Shown piece by piece: positions 8,758 to 17,811 of a stretch of DNA of 64,000 nucleotides (its first letter is position 1; every line of letters begins with the position of its first letter). The DNA comes from Shewanella japonica. Lineage in GTDB: Bacteria > Pseudomonadota > Gammaproteobacteria > Enterobacterales > Shewanellaceae. The position numbers and the translations under genes are program-made. Under the pieces are notes generated by a model. The model saw only the letters and a list, made by a program, of their open reading frames with translations. It was not told the origin of the DNA and ran no database searches. The DNA lies in NCBI RefSeq assembly GCF_002075795.1, contig NZ_CP020472.1, positions 355,001 to 419,000 on the forward strand, given 5' to 3'.

Positions 8758-10320
8758 TTAACAGACCTCCCACTCACCAAGCTGAATCTTGCTAACAGTT
8801 TGACGTAAAACGGCTTCAAGTGGGCGATCTTCGGTTAATAACTCAAAGTCTGCACTGACTTGCTGAACGGTTTTCGCCAAAGAAGGGGTTAATGATTCTT
8901 CTGCCAACTCTTGTTGAGCAATTCGCAGGTGAATACCTTGAGTCATCGCGAGCAGTGCAGCAGCTGCGACTTGTTCAGTCAACTGTAATACTCGCATACA
9001 GTCTCGAGCTGCAATGGTGCCCATACTGACTTTGTCTTGGTTGTGGCATTCTGTTGAGCGTGAAAAAACACTGGCTGGCATTGTATTTTTAAGTGCCTCT
9101 GCAGTCCAAGCGGATACGCCAATTTGTACCGCTTTAAAGCCATGGTTAATGGATTGTCGTGCGCCAGTTGCTGCAGATAAATTAGCAGGTAACCCATTGT
9201 TGAATTTAGGATCCATGACTAAGGCCATTTGACGGTCAATTAGATCAGCTAAGTTAGCCACAGTGTTTTTCATTGAATCCATGACAAAGGCGATGTGGCC
9301 ACCATAGAAATGACCACCGTGAAGAATATGCTCACCTTCACCATCGACAATCGGGTTGTCATTAGCACTGTTTAATTCAGTTTCAATAAACTGACGCATA
9401 AAAGGTAATGCATCTTGCAGTACGCCAATAATATGTGGAGCGCAGCGAATCGAGTAGCGATCTTGCAGTCTGTCAGAGTTTCTTGGATGGGTATGGTGAT
9501 TTAAATCTTCACGAATCCAGGTGGCAATTTGGTTTTGGCCTGGGTGAGGCTTAGCATCAAATAAAATATCATCAAAGTGGTTCGAGTTTCCTTTGAGCGT
9601 TAATGATGCCATGGCAGTGATACGACTTGATAATCGTGCCAAGTACTGAGCTCGGTCATACGCTAAACAAGCTAAAGCCGTCATAACCGCAGTGCCATTC
9701 ATTAAGGCTAAGCCTTCTTTTGGTCGAAGGGTTAATGGCACAATATTTAGCTCAGCGTATACGTCTTTTGTAGCGCGACGTTGACCTTGATATGTCACTT
9801 CTCGCTCACCGACTAAAACGGCTGCTAAATAAGATAACGGGGTTAAATCACCACTTGCACCTACCGATCCTTCTTCTGGTATTACAGGGCAAATGTCTAA
9901 ATTCAGTAGTAGCTCAATACGCTGTAATAACTCGTAAGTGACACCTGATTTACCAACAGCCAAGGAATTGAGACGACAAGCCATAATGGCACGCGACTGC
10001 ATTGGCGAGAATATATCTCCTAAACCACAGCCGTGAAAACGTGATAAATGCAGCGGTAGCTCGTGGACTAAATCTAATCCGACTGTCACGGTACATGAGT
10101 CGCCATAACCGGTTGTTACCCCGTAAACCACACCTTCTTCATGTAAGAGACTATCAATAAAGCGTGCGCCTTTTTGAATGTTCTCTTGGTATTGCTGGCT
10201 ATCATTTAGCTTTACTGGTGCGCCTTTTGCGACACTGACAACTTGCTCTAAGCTAATAGATTGCTGACCGAAAGTGACCGTTGCCAAAGTTGCAGCTGAA
10301 GAAGTGGTTGATTGGCTCAT
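8758..10320 (-). CDS. HAL/PAL/TAL-family aromatic amino acid ammonia-lyase
   Basis: A 520-residue member of the histidine/phenylalanine/tyrosine ammonia-lyase family. The Ala155-Ser156-Gly157 triad that cyclises to the MIO cofactor is present in EEGSVGASGDLTPL, and the catalytic Tyr lies in YGVTTGYG (66-73). The family removes ammonia from an aromatic amino acid to give an arylacrylate. In a pigment operon this would supply a cinnamate/coumarate-like starter or a head-group precursor. In a hand alignment the substrate-selectivity pair is Ser93-Arg94, unlike His-Leu of a classical tyrosine ammonia-lyase or Ser-His of histidase, so the substrate is uncertain. It is not next to hut genes, which argues against histidine catabolism. 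Confidence 0.88.
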   Translation of the reverse strand: MSQSTTSSAATLATVTFGQQSISLEQVVSVAKGAPVKLNDSQQYQENIQKGARFIDSLLHEEGVVYGVTTGYGDSCTVTVGLDLVHELPLHLSRFHGCGLGDIFSPMQSRAIMACRLNSLAVGKSGVTYELLQRIELLLNLDICPVIPEEGSVGASGDLTPLSYLAAVLVGEREVTYQGQRRATKDVYAELNIVPLTLRPKEGLALMNGTAVMTALACLAYDRAQYLARLSSRITAMASLTLKGNSNHFDDILFDAKPHPGQNQIATWIREDLNHHTHPRNSDRLQDRYSIRCAPHIIGVLQDALPFMRQFIETELNSANDNPIVDGEGEHILHGGHFYGGHIAFVMDSMKNTVANLADLIDRQMALVMDPKFNNGLPANLSAATGARQSINHGFKAVQIGVSAWTAEALKNTMPASVFSRSTECHNQDKVSMGTIAARDCMRVLQLTEQVAAAALLAMTQGIHLRIAQQELAEESLTPSLAKTVQQVSADFELLTEDRPLEAVLRQTVSKIQLGEWEVC

Positions 10321-10324
10321 GGTA

Positions 10325-12079
10325 TTACTGTTCCTGCTTGAAATTGGGATTGCTTGAATGTGAGGGCGACGACAGCTCAGTCGAAGGTGTCACTTCTGTG
10401 GGGCCTGAATCTCTTTGGGAGTCTTCATCACGGCGCCAAAAATCGTAAAAATTAAACCATTGCAATGGTTGTTGTGTCGCAAAGTGCTCAAGTCGGCGGC
10501 TATATTCTGTCGCCGCGTCAGCTAATCGCTCTGTTCGTCCTTTACGAGGCCCTTTTAAACTGTCTGACAAGTGTTCGACATGGACACGATAACGACCATG
10601 CTCTTGTAAACAAAACATAGTGTAAACCGGACAATCAAGTAGCCCAGCTAGAATAAAGGGGCCTTGTGGGAATGCGGCTTGTTGATCAATAAAGTCGTTA
10701 TAAAAAACGCGACCTGCAGTATCAGATGAGGTGCGGTCTGCTGCGATAACGACTAATTCTCCAGCGGCAATTTTATCTTGTAATAGCATCGCCGTGCTTG
10801 GTCCCAATTCATTGACTTGAATCAGATTTAAACCACTATTTGGGTTTAATTGTTTTAGCACGTTATTAAAGTTTTCTGCATGACTGGTCAGCACCATCAC
10901 ATTGACTTTGACTTGTTGCTGGTGGATAGAGATCGCACGGCAAAGTTCAAGGTTACCTAAGTGAGACACCAATAATACAGCACCTTGGCCAGATGCCACT
11001 TGGTCAGCTAAAACGTGTCTGTCAGGAAAGTCTACCTGTGCCAGTTTAATACGATCGCACCATGCATCGATTCTATCCAGCGCCGCATTTCCAAAAGCAA
11101 AAAAGTGCTTCAGGCTGTCTCGCCAAGTAACAGGATCAGATAATTGTTCATGCTGCGGATGTTTACGCTTAACTCGACGTAAAAAGTCCATGGAGGCGTT
11201 TCTTGCGGTTACGCCAGTAAGGAAGAAGTAGCAAATCACAGGGTACATGATTGCCCTACAAAGCCAATGACCGCCTAAACGATAGCTGTCAGCAATGAGC
11301 TTAATTCCCCAATAACTGCCACGCTCACCCATAGCTGACCAGTGCTTATTAGCGTTTTTTTTTGACAGAATTTGCGGCAAACGTTTTAGCATCCCGAAAA
11401 ATAAGCCGGTATGCATTGCTGAAATGCGAACATTATCTTTAATACCTTGAAAGTGACTAATGCCATCTTCAGGGTAAATCACCTTGGTAGAAATATGCTT
11501 GATTGGTACACCTTGCCAGTGCAGCTTGACCATGATTTCAATATCAAAGTCCATGCGTTCGCCTAACGCTTGCTGTTTAAATAGCTGCTCTGTAGCAGCA
11601 AGAGGGTAAACCCTAAAACCGCACATTGAGTCTTGAATATCAAAACTCAGGGTTTCAACCCATACCCAAAAATGGGTGATATAACGGCCATATAAACGCC
11701 CTTTAGGAACTGACTCATCATATTCGGGTTTGCCTGAAATCAACGCAAGAGGCTGTTCTGATGCGGCTTCAATCATGGCTGGAATATCATCTAGACAGTG
11801 CTGACCGTCGGCATCAATTTGCAAAGCATGGCTATAGCCATCTGCATAAGCTGCCCGCAGACCTGTGGTAACTGCTGCGCCTTTACCTCGATTAAAGGGA
11901 TGCGTTAGTAAGGTTACCCAATCATACTTATCTGCTAATGATTGCAATAAATAACGCGTTTCATCATTACTACCATCGTTAACTAAATAACAAGGTAAGC
12001 CTAAAGGTGCTAAAGCGATTAATGTGTCAGCAATGGCTTGTTGGTGATTATAATTGGGAATAATCAGAGCCAGTTTCAT
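10325..12079 (-). CDS. Glycosyltransferase family 2 - LpxL-like acyltransferase fusion
   Basis: A 584-residue two-domain protein. Residues 1 to about 235 form a GT-A family 2 glycosyltransferase, starting LALIIPNYNH, with NRGKGAAV and the metal-binding DADGQH. Residues from about 290 to 550 resemble the LpxL/HtrB lysophospholipid acyltransferases, with SHLGNLEL as the probable catalytic HX4(D/E)-like box. The fused form is typical of aryl polyene clusters, where it is thought to attach the polyene to a sugar/lipid carrier. The start overlaps the dehydratase stop (ATGA). The C-terminal tail is Ser/Thr/Pro-rich and probably disordered. Confidence 0.87.
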   Translation of the reverse strand: MKLALIIPNYNHQQAIADTLIALAPLGLPCYLVNDGSNDETRYLLQSLADKYDWVTLLTHPFNRGKGAAVTTGLRAAYADGYSHALQIDADGQHCLDDIPAMIEAASEQPLALISGKPEYDESVPKGRLYGRYITHFWVWVETLSFDIQDSMCGFRVYPLAATEQLFKQQALGERMDFDIEIMVKLHWQGVPIKHISTKVIYPEDGISHFQGIKDNVRISAMHTGLFFGMLKRLPQILSKKNANKHWSAMGERGSYWGIKLIADSYRLGGHWLCRAIMYPVICYFFLTGVTARNASMDFLRRVKRKHPQHEQLSDPVTWRDSLKHFFAFGNAALDRIDAWCDRIKLAQVDFPDRHVLADQVASGQGAVLLVSHLGNLELCRAISIHQQQVKVNVMVLTSHAENFNNVLKQLNPNSGLNLIQVNELGPSTAMLLQDKIAAGELVVIAADRTSSDTAGRVFYNDFIDQQAAFPQGPFILAGLLDCPVYTMFCLQEHGRYRVHVEHLSDSLKGPRKGRTERLADAATEYSRRLEHFATQQPLQWFNFYDFWRRDEDSQRDSGPTEVTPSTELSSPSHSSNPNFKQEQ

Positions 12080-12462
12080 GATTGGCTATCCTTATTGCAT
12101 GTTGCAGAGGCCAAAGCTAATGCGATGCGGCCTGAAGCAAACCGTTTGTCACCATCACGATAACTAAAGGTTAATTTTGACTTGGCGGCATTATGGCTAA
12201 TGAATAGCTCAACTTCAGTATCAGGTAACATTAATTGTTGAAACTTAAGCACTTCTAGCGTGGCAACGGTAGGCTCGTAACCAAATGCTTGGCAGCCAAG
12301 CTGAATTGCCCAATCAAGTTGGGTGACGCCAGGTAATACGGCTTGTTCTTCAAAGTGGCCTTTAAAATAATCTAACTCGGCAGACACAAAGATCCGCCAA
12401 CAGCTCTCATCTTCATTGCTGTGTTGCGCTAATATTTCGGGTAACGCTGATTTAATCATCAT
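12076..12462 (-). CDS. 3-hydroxyacyl-ACP dehydratase (FabZ-like, ApeI-like)
   Basis: A short 128-residue hotdog protein. The sequence DYFKGHFEEQAVLPGV carries the FabA/FabZ-type active-site His in the context H-F-x4-V-L-P-G-V. It would act with the ketoreductase to build the double bonds of the polyene; a second, longer dehydratase-like gene is at 1244-1744. The start (ATG at 12462, or the next codon at 12459) lies inside the end of the AMP-ligase gene, an 11-bp overlap that suggests translational coupling. Confidence 0.83.
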   Translation of the reverse strand: MMIKSALPEILAQHSNEDESCWRIFVSAELDYFKGHFEEQAVLPGVTQLDWAIQLGCQAFGYEPTVATLEVLKFQQLMLPDTEVELFISHNAAKSKLTFSYRDGDKRFASGRIALALASATCNKDSQS

Positions 12463-13819
12463 TGAATACTGCTAATAGATCGGTTTGTACACGCTTACCC
12501 TGTGCGTTAAGCGGTAATGTATCAGGATAGCGCCAGCGGCGTGGTAACGTGACTCGTTCGAACTGACTTAATAGATGCTTTTTAAGGTGATTATTGACAC
12601 TTAGTTTACCGGCATCATCAAGCTGCTCTAATCCTTCTTCAGATAAGCAAATTGCCGCACCTAGCATGATTCTTGGCTCGGTTAGCTGAATCACTGCAGC
12701 TTCTTTCACAAACGGATGAGTGCAGAGCAAGCCTTCCATTTGCGCTAGAGATAAACGTTTTTCTTCCACCTTTACGATGCGGTCGAGTCGGTGTAACAAG
12801 GTAAAACGGCCATCTTCAGCTAATTCAATCTTGTCATCACACTTCATCCATTCATTACTGGCAGGTAAATAAGGTGACTTGAGCATCAATGCGCCATCTT
12901 CATCATTCTCACATATCTCAACGCAGCTGAAAGGAAGCCAAGTTCTGTTTGGCTCCATTTGACGTCGATAGGCAATACCGCCAGTTTCTGTGCTGCCAAA
13001 GACCTCTATAGGGAACTGACCATAGCAGGTATGAATGTGCTGAGAGGCATCGTATAACAAAGGGCCACCTGAACTGAAAATCAGACTTGGTGCTAACTGT
13101 TGTTGTTCAAACTCTAAAGCTTCTGGCAAGCGTGATAATTGGGCAGGGCTACTTATCAAGCATAAGTTCGGCATTAAGGCGATGTAGTAACTTAAGGTTT
13201 CAGGGTATTCAACGAGATCACTTAAAAACGGACGACTTGCAGCTAAAGGCCACAATATTTTGAATAACAAACCATAAATATGTTGATGTGAAACGGTAGA
13301 AATAACGCTGCACTGTGGCAGTCGAGATGCAAAGGTTTGTTCTAAAATGCTGACTTCAGCATCCAGTTGCTCAATCGACTTTGCAATGGCTTTAGGTTCG
13401 CCGCTACTCCCTGATGTGAATAAAACTAACTCGCCGATTTGGCTGGTTTCAGGCCAAGATTTATTGGCAAGGCCGAGCTCTTTTTTAAGCAAGATAAATT
13501 GCTTAACTTCACTAAGAGGCTGATCTGAAATTACCCCATCAAAGGCATGGTTTAGCTCAGTTAGCGTGCCACCTTGGATATTAGCGGGCAAAACCACTTG
13601 CTTACCTGCAAGCAAGGCTGCACACATGCCAGCAGCAAATAAATCACTGGTTTCAGCTGCGAGTAACCAACGTTTGATTGGGCTGGCATTAAGTTGTTCA
13701 AATAGATGGGCAACATGGGCTGTAAACAGTGAACCCGTCACAATGTCATGATGATTGAAACTAATTAATTGTTGCGTTTTAGGGTCATTATGTAGCCAGT
13801 TTATCAGCAAGTTATTCAT
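12452..13819 (-). CDS. AMP-dependent aryl/acyl ligase of aryl polyene cluster
   Basis: A 455-residue ANL-superfamily adenylating enzyme, shorter than classical acyl-CoA synthetases. The phosphate-binding loop LVLFTSGSSGEPKA is near residues 131-144, the A5-like motif FGSTETGG near 275, the hinge LDRIVKVEEKR near 343, and a candidate catalytic Lys lies in LNAQGKRVQTD near the C-terminus. It most likely activates the aryl starter acid and loads it on one of the two ACPs encoded downstream of the acyltransferase. The gene overlaps both neighbours by 8-11 bp. Confidence 0.87.
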   Translation of the reverse strand: MNNLLINWLHNDPKTQQLISFNHHDIVTGSLFTAHVAHLFEQLNASPIKRWLLAAETSDLFAAGMCAALLAGKQVVLPANIQGGTLTELNHAFDGVISDQPLSEVKQFILLKKELGLANKSWPETSQIGELVLFTSGSSGEPKAIAKSIEQLDAEVSILEQTFASRLPQCSVISTVSHQHIYGLLFKILWPLAASRPFLSDLVEYPETLSYYIALMPNLCLISSPAQLSRLPEALEFEQQQLAPSLIFSSGGPLLYDASQHIHTCYGQFPIEVFGSTETGGIAYRRQMEPNRTWLPFSCVEICENDEDGALMLKSPYLPASNEWMKCDDKIELAEDGRFTLLHRLDRIVKVEEKRLSLAQMEGLLCTHPFVKEAAVIQLTEPRIMLGAAICLSEEGLEQLDDAGKLSVNNHLKKHLLSQFERVTLPRRWRYPDTLPLNAQGKRVQTDLLAVFNDD

Positions 13820-14363
13820 GTTTTTTCAACCAAAATTTGCGATATAACCATTCTCCACCGAGTAATAAACCCATGAGGATATAGGCAATGAATCCATTAT
13901 AAAGCGTCCACCATTCAAGCGAGGCAAACTGTGCAGTGTAGAGCGCGAAACTGCCATTGATGATAAATAATCCACACCATAAACGGGTGACATTATTTAA
14001 ATAACCAATGGCCGAATCAGGTAAATCTGGTTCTTTTAATCTGGCCAAACGTTCAATCATACTTGGGCCTTGTTTTAGTGAGTAACTAAATAGCCCTAGC
14101 ATCGTGAGGTTTATCACCACTGGGTAGAACAGTAACCAATCATTGCGTTTAGCAATAAAGCTCGCCGCTGTGAGTCCAATGCCCACCAGTAGCGGCAGTG
14201 CCATAGACTTAAGTTGTTGCTTACTCAGCGCAAGTCGCGCAATTAATACAGCACAAAGCAGTAATGCTATTGTGCCTGGTGGTAAGAACTGCAAACCTAA
14301 ATACACCGCTATCGGGTAGCAAATAAGTGCGATGGCGGTGATAATTTGCAGTACTAGCACCAT
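13812..14363 (-). CDS. Small polytopic membrane protein of aryl polyene cluster (COG4648-like)
   Basis: A 183-residue hydrophobic protein with about five TM helices, starting with VLQIITAIALICYPIAVY. It lacks catalytic motifs that I recognise. Similar membrane proteins sit beside ACP and ligase genes in many aryl polyene operons, but their task is not established. The ATG shares one base with the ACP stop (TAATG), and the end overlaps the AMP-ligase start by 8 bp. Confidence 0.75.
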   Translation of the reverse strand: MVLVLQIITAIALICYPIAVYLGLQFLPPGTIALLLCAVLIARLALSKQQLKSMALPLLVGIGLTAASFIAKRNDWLLFYPVVINLTMLGLFSYSLKQGPSMIERLARLKEPDLPDSAIGYLNNVTRLWCGLFIINGSFALYTAQFASLEWWTLYNGFIAYILMGLLLGGEWLYRKFWLKKHE

Positions 14364-14611
14364 TAATCTTTCATTAAACCTTCAATCGCATTAACGACAT
14401 CTTCAACTGTACGCACTGTTTTAAATTGCTCTGGTTGAATCTTCTTTCCGGTCATTTGTTGAAGCTTTATCACTAAATCCACAGCATCAATACTGTCTAA
14501 ATCAAGTGCTTCATAAAGTGAAGCATCTAAGGTGATATCTTCTGCTTCAATTTCAAAATCATCGACTAAAATTTGCGTCAACATGTCTAGGATTTGATCA
14601 CGATTTTCCAT
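14363..14611 (-). CDS. Acyl carrier protein 2 of aryl polyene cluster
   Basis: An 82-residue acidic protein. The sequence LDLDSIDAVDLV has the DSx motif whose Ser takes the 4'-phosphopantetheine arm, at the start of helix II. It is one of two ACPs separated by 8 bp. In known aryl polyene systems one ACP carries the aryl starter and the other carries the malonyl extender or growing chain; which is which cannot be read here. It is distinct from the primary fatty-acid AcpP. Confidence 0.92.
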   Translation of the reverse strand: MENRDQILDMLTQILVDDFEIEAEDITLDASLYEALDLDSIDAVDLVIKLQQMTGKKIQPEQFKTVRTVEDVVNAIEGLMKD

Positions 14612-14619
14612 GATGACTC

Positions 14620-14874
14620 CTAAGAACGCTGTGATTCAATAAAGCTAGCTAAGCTTGCTACGCTGTAAAAGTGTGCTTTAGTTGCTTCAGAGTTAGCTTC
14701 TATTTTGATATCGAATTGCTTTTTAATTGCTAAACCTAGCTCAAGCGCATCGATTGAGTCTAATCCTAAGCCTTCACCAAATAGTGGTGCGTCAGTTTCA
14801 ATATCGTCGATACTGACATCTTCTAAGTCGAGGCAGTCAATAATGAGCTGCTTAATTTCGTTGTGTAAATTCAT
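14620..14874 (-). CDS. Acyl carrier protein 1 of aryl polyene cluster
   Basis: An 84-residue acyl carrier protein with the phosphopantetheine attachment motif GLDSIDALEL, Ser near residue 40. It forms a tandem pair with the ACP that follows. Both have the strongly acidic helix II that docks on ketosynthases. It lies 28 bp after the acyltransferase gene. Confidence 0.92.
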   Translation of the reverse strand: MNLHNEIKQLIIDCLDLEDVSIDDIETDAPLFGEGLGLDSIDALELGLAIKKQFDIKIEANSEATKAHFYSVASLASFIESQRS

Positions 14875-14902
14875 ATTAATATTCTAATTGTGATTGGTGT
14901 AA

Positions 14903-15760
14903 TTAATGTTTGCTCATGTTGCGTAATGGCGGTAATGCTGTGAGTTGCTCAGCGTAATACTGCTGCAACTCTCTTGTCAGAACTCTGGCCATTTTAGCTT
15001 CATTGTTTTGACTAGCATCATACCTTAGGTACTCAAAAGGTGCGCCCATTTCTACAGACATATTGATTGTTTGCCTTGGTAGTTCGTACCAAGGTTGCTG
15101 CTTTGTCAGTCCGGCCACATCAATACGAAGTATGACAGGCATGATATCAGTTTGTGTACGTAATGCGATATTTGCAGCGCCACGTGCAAATGGATTTGTT
15201 TTAGCCCCCACAAGGGTACGAGTGCCTTCTGGGAAAATAATTAAGTTTGTATCTGTTGCTAACACTTGCTGACAGTCTTTTAGTAACAAGTCTGCACCAC
15301 GATTAGGAATATACCCTGCTGATGCTAATACACCGCGTATAAAGGGGTTGCGCCATAATCCTTGCTTAACAATACAACCGGCATTGGGCATTAAACTGAT
15401 TAACACCACCACATCAACCAAGGTTGGGTGATTAGCCACCACTATCACTCCTTTTGCCTCGCTTAAGCTAGGGAGCGTTTTGGTACTGACTTTAATGACT
15501 CCGGTTGCACTGAGCATCCACACAAAACCTTTAAACATAATGTGGACCGCTTTTTGTACTCTGGCAATTCGTTGCTGTTTTGTACCCGGCCACAAACGTA
15601 ATACAGGTAAAACAGTGAGCGAGCTTAATAGTCCACCTAAACCAAAAACAACATAACATAAGGTGCCACCTATCCAACGAGGTACATATGCTAGCCCCGT
15701 TAAGTAAGGGGCGGGTTCAGGGAACTCTACTGAGCTGTTTTTATTCGTCATACTCTGCAA
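14903..15760 (-). CDS. 1-acyl-sn-glycerol-3-phosphate acyltransferase-like (PlsC family)
   Basis: A 285-residue membrane-associated acyltransferase. A hydrophobic N-terminal segment is followed by the PlsC signature: VVANHPTLVDVV (the HX4D box, about residues 115-126), GYIPNRG, and FPEGTRT near residue 200. It would transfer an acyl group, here probably the polyene or a fatty acid, to a glycerol- or sugar-based acceptor. As a second acyltransferase besides the GT-acyltransferase fusion, it fits a lipid-anchored aryl polyene. The gene starts 9 bp after the chain-length-factor stop. Confidence 0.85.
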   Translation of the reverse strand: MQSMTNKNSSVEFPEPAPYLTGLAYVPRWIGGTLCYVVFGLGGLLSSLTVLPVLRLWPGTKQQRIARVQKAVHIMFKGFVWMLSATGVIKVSTKTLPSLSEAKGVIVVANHPTLVDVVVLISLMPNAGCIVKQGLWRNPFIRGVLASAGYIPNRGADLLLKDCQQVLATDTNLIIFPEGTRTLVGAKTNPFARGAANIALRTQTDIMPVILRIDVAGLTKQQPWYELPRQTINMSVEMGAPFEYLRYDASQNNEAKMARVLTRELQQYYAEQLTALPPLRNMSKH

Positions 15761-15769
15761 CTTATAATA

Positions 15770-16540
15770 TCAGCGACTTTCATGTCGCTGGGTCGTGTGG
15801 TCATGACCTAATTGCGGGGTCAATTGCCACTGCCAATGAGCCAATTGACCTGTTAGCGAAGTTTGCGAAGCAATAGCATGAATAAATTGCGCATAACTGA
15901 TTGGCTGGGACTCGTTTGTATTGCCGTTTGATAGCGTCAATTGACCTAGAACAGTGTGCTGATGCTCAGTACTGTTGGCTGGGGCAAGATATAAGCCCAT
16001 TGCCAAAGGTAATTCATATTCTTGGGTGTATTGATTGTAAATAGGCGGGACAGGATCGTCACCAAAGACAAGCAGAACCGGTTCAGGGTTTTCAGCTAGC
16101 TGCGCAAATGCTTCAATCATGGCTTGGGATAGGCTTTCTTCACCTGCTGCAACAGAAGTTGAAGCTGCAGTATTGCCACTCACTATGCCGTAAATGCCAC
16201 TGGCTGTGTTGTGTACTGACTGGCTGAAAGCTAATGGAGAAAGCGCTTCTTTATCAACAATATCTTGTAATAAACCCAGTGTGCGAGTGAGTTCGCCATG
16301 ACGAGAAGCAAACACGCTGCGGCAATGTTTTGCGGGTTGGCAGTCATGGGCTGCAGTCAGCATCATTTTAGTTAAGCGGCTAAAACGGCGACGTTGCATG
16401 GCTGGCACGTGAGCTAAAGCGGGAGAGGTTTTATTTTCTGTAGTCGGGGTGACAGCATTATCCCATTGGCGCCAGCTTTCTTTATCTTGAAAGTCTAGAG
16501 ACCATGCGCCCCATGAAAGAATATCAAATACTAATTGCAC
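15770..16540 (-). CDS. Beta-ketoacyl synthase chain-length factor (inactive KS)
   Basis: A 256-residue protein with only the N-terminal half of a ketosynthase (Ketoacyl-synt_2-like). At the place of the active-site Cys it reads FSQSVHNTASG, with no Cys, so it should not condense by itself. Proteins of this kind form a heterodimer with an active KS and set chain length in aryl polyene synthesis. The start codon is GTG with AGAGGC 6 bp upstream. It is the first gene of the operon, so the main promoter should lie in 16541-16680. Confidence 0.85.
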   Translation of the reverse strand: MQLVFDILSWGAWSLDFQDKESWRQWDNAVTPTTENKTSPALAHVPAMQRRRFSRLTKMMLTAAHDCQPAKHCRSVFASRHGELTRTLGLLQDIVDKEALSPLAFSQSVHNTASGIYGIVSGNTAASTSVAAGEESLSQAMIEAFAQLAENPEPVLLVFGDDPVPPIYNQYTQEYELPLAMGLYLAPANSTEHQHTVLGQLTLSNGNTNESQPISYAQFIHAIASQTSLTGQLAHWQWQLTPQLGHDHTTQRHESR

Positions 16541-16680
16541 TACATTGCCTCTGGTACGACTCAGGTATCCCTTGCTGAGATGGCCACATCGATAGGGTTT
16601 GGACGCTATGAATATGGCAGCTTGTTGTTAATTTAATAACGTCAGCAATTGTACCGTAATATTTAGCATCACAAAAACAA

Positions 16681-16707
16681 AAAATAGCGACATAAGGTCG
16701 CTATTTT
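16681..16707 (-). terminator. Rho-independent terminator after DUF3014 gene
   Basis: An 11-bp perfect inverted repeat (AAAATAGCGAC with GTCGCTATTTT) around a 5-base loop. On the minus strand it is followed by a T-rich run, so it should end transcription from the DUF3014 gene and insulate the aryl polyene operon. Confidence 0.75.
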
Positions 16708-16727
16708 GTGGGTCCTTGAACTGCAAA

Positions 16728-16760
16728 CCTAATCGAGTAACTTGCTCTTATTCGATTAGG
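16728..16760. repeat. 13-bp imperfect inverted repeat between DUF3014 gene and APE operon
   Basis: Arms start CCTAATCGA and end TCGATTAGG, extended by three more pairs past one mismatch, with a 7-base loop. It has no T-run of its own. It may be an upstream stem of the adjacent terminator or an operator for the pigment operon. Confidence 0.4.
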
Positions 16761-16805
16761 GTTTGGCAGCGATAGGTTGGCTAGTACTAAAAATACCTAC
16801 AAAAG

Positions 16806-17678
16806 CTAGTTGTTTAGCTGTTGTTTAAGCTTTCTTACAGCACCTTTGATTTTCTTAGTATTTTCAGGCCCCATGCGCACCATTAATTTTTGAATGTTAG
16901 GTAGCGACTCAAGTTTAGGGTCAACAAATAAATAGTTAACACTGATTGATGACAGCTCAATTGGATCTTCGATAATGGGGGCTGCCAAAATCACATCAAA
17001 TGCTTCTACCATGCGTTCATTGAAGCTCATGTCACTATAACCAAGTTCTTCAAATGCTTCGTCAAATAAAGGCGATAATTCTTCAAAAGTACTGACTAGC
17101 TGTTCATCATTCATGCCCGCTATCATGTCTGCATAGAGATCATAACGGTGGTAGCTGTCTGGGTTTAAGTAGATTTTGTCGGTAATTTCACTGACGCTAA
17201 AGCTGTCTTTAGGACCTTTTAAAGGGCTGGCTTTGTGAATGACTTCACCTTGTGCCATGTTGTCGACAAATACCACAAACTGGCGAGCAATGTCTTTTTT
17301 AAGGATGATGGATTCGATTTTCATTCCATCAGCCATTTCAATGGTTTTTTGCTCTACAAAATCATCACTTTCGGTCAGTGCTGGTAGTGGTTCAACGACC
17401 ACTTCAGGTTCTGTTGGAATGATTTCGGTCGGCTCTACCACTTCTGGTTCAACAATCACTTCTTCAATTGGCTCTTGCTCGATGGGCTGTTCAGGCACCG
17501 GCTCTGGCAATTGTACTGGTGTTGGGGCTATTACCTCAGGTTCAGACGGCTCTGACGTGAAATAGAAATAACCTGCACCAGCCAAAATAACGGCAATGGT
17601 TACGCCGATAACACCTGCATTGCTGCCACCTGCGCGGCTCGATTGTGGTGTTGCTCTGTCTTCTTGATTGACTTGCAT
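16806..17678 (-). CDS. Single-pass membrane protein, DUF3014-like
   Basis: A 290-residue protein. A short cytoplasmic N-terminus is followed by one TM helix (about residues 22-40, VIGVTIAVILAGAGYFYF), a Pro/Glu/Val-rich linker of about 55 residues with repeated EPxV units, and a soluble C-terminal domain of about 180 residues that I recognise as DUF3014-like. The linker would span periplasm. The function is unknown to me. It has its own terminator downstream and does not appear coupled to the pigment operon. Confidence 0.7.
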   Translation of the reverse strand: MQVNQEDRATPQSSRAGGSNAGVIGVTIAVILAGAGYFYFTSEPSEPEVIAPTPVQLPEPVPEQPIEQEPIEEVIVEPEVVEPTEIIPTEPEVVVEPLPALTESDDFVEQKTIEMADGMKIESIILKKDIARQFVVFVDNMAQGEVIHKASPLKGPKDSFSVSEITDKIYLNPDSYHRYDLYADMIAGMNDEQLVSTFEELSPLFDEAFEELGYSDMSFNERMVEAFDVILAAPIIEDPIELSSISVNYLFVDPKLESLPNIQKLMVRMGPENTKKIKGAVRKLKQQLNN

Positions 17679-17811
17679 TTCTATTCCTTAGCTTTAAACA
17701 TCAAAAGTGGAACTGAACACGAGATAAATATTGTTTAGCCTCAAGCTCATCACTCATTCTGCAATATTATTAACGCTTGTCTAGTGATAATAGACCTAAG
17801 TTAACAATAAT

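Noticed and set aside
17239..17565. Ser/Gly/Thr-rich plus-strand frame
   Set aside because: It is the complement of the Pro/Glu/Val-rich linker of the DUF3014 protein; the odd composition is a by-product.
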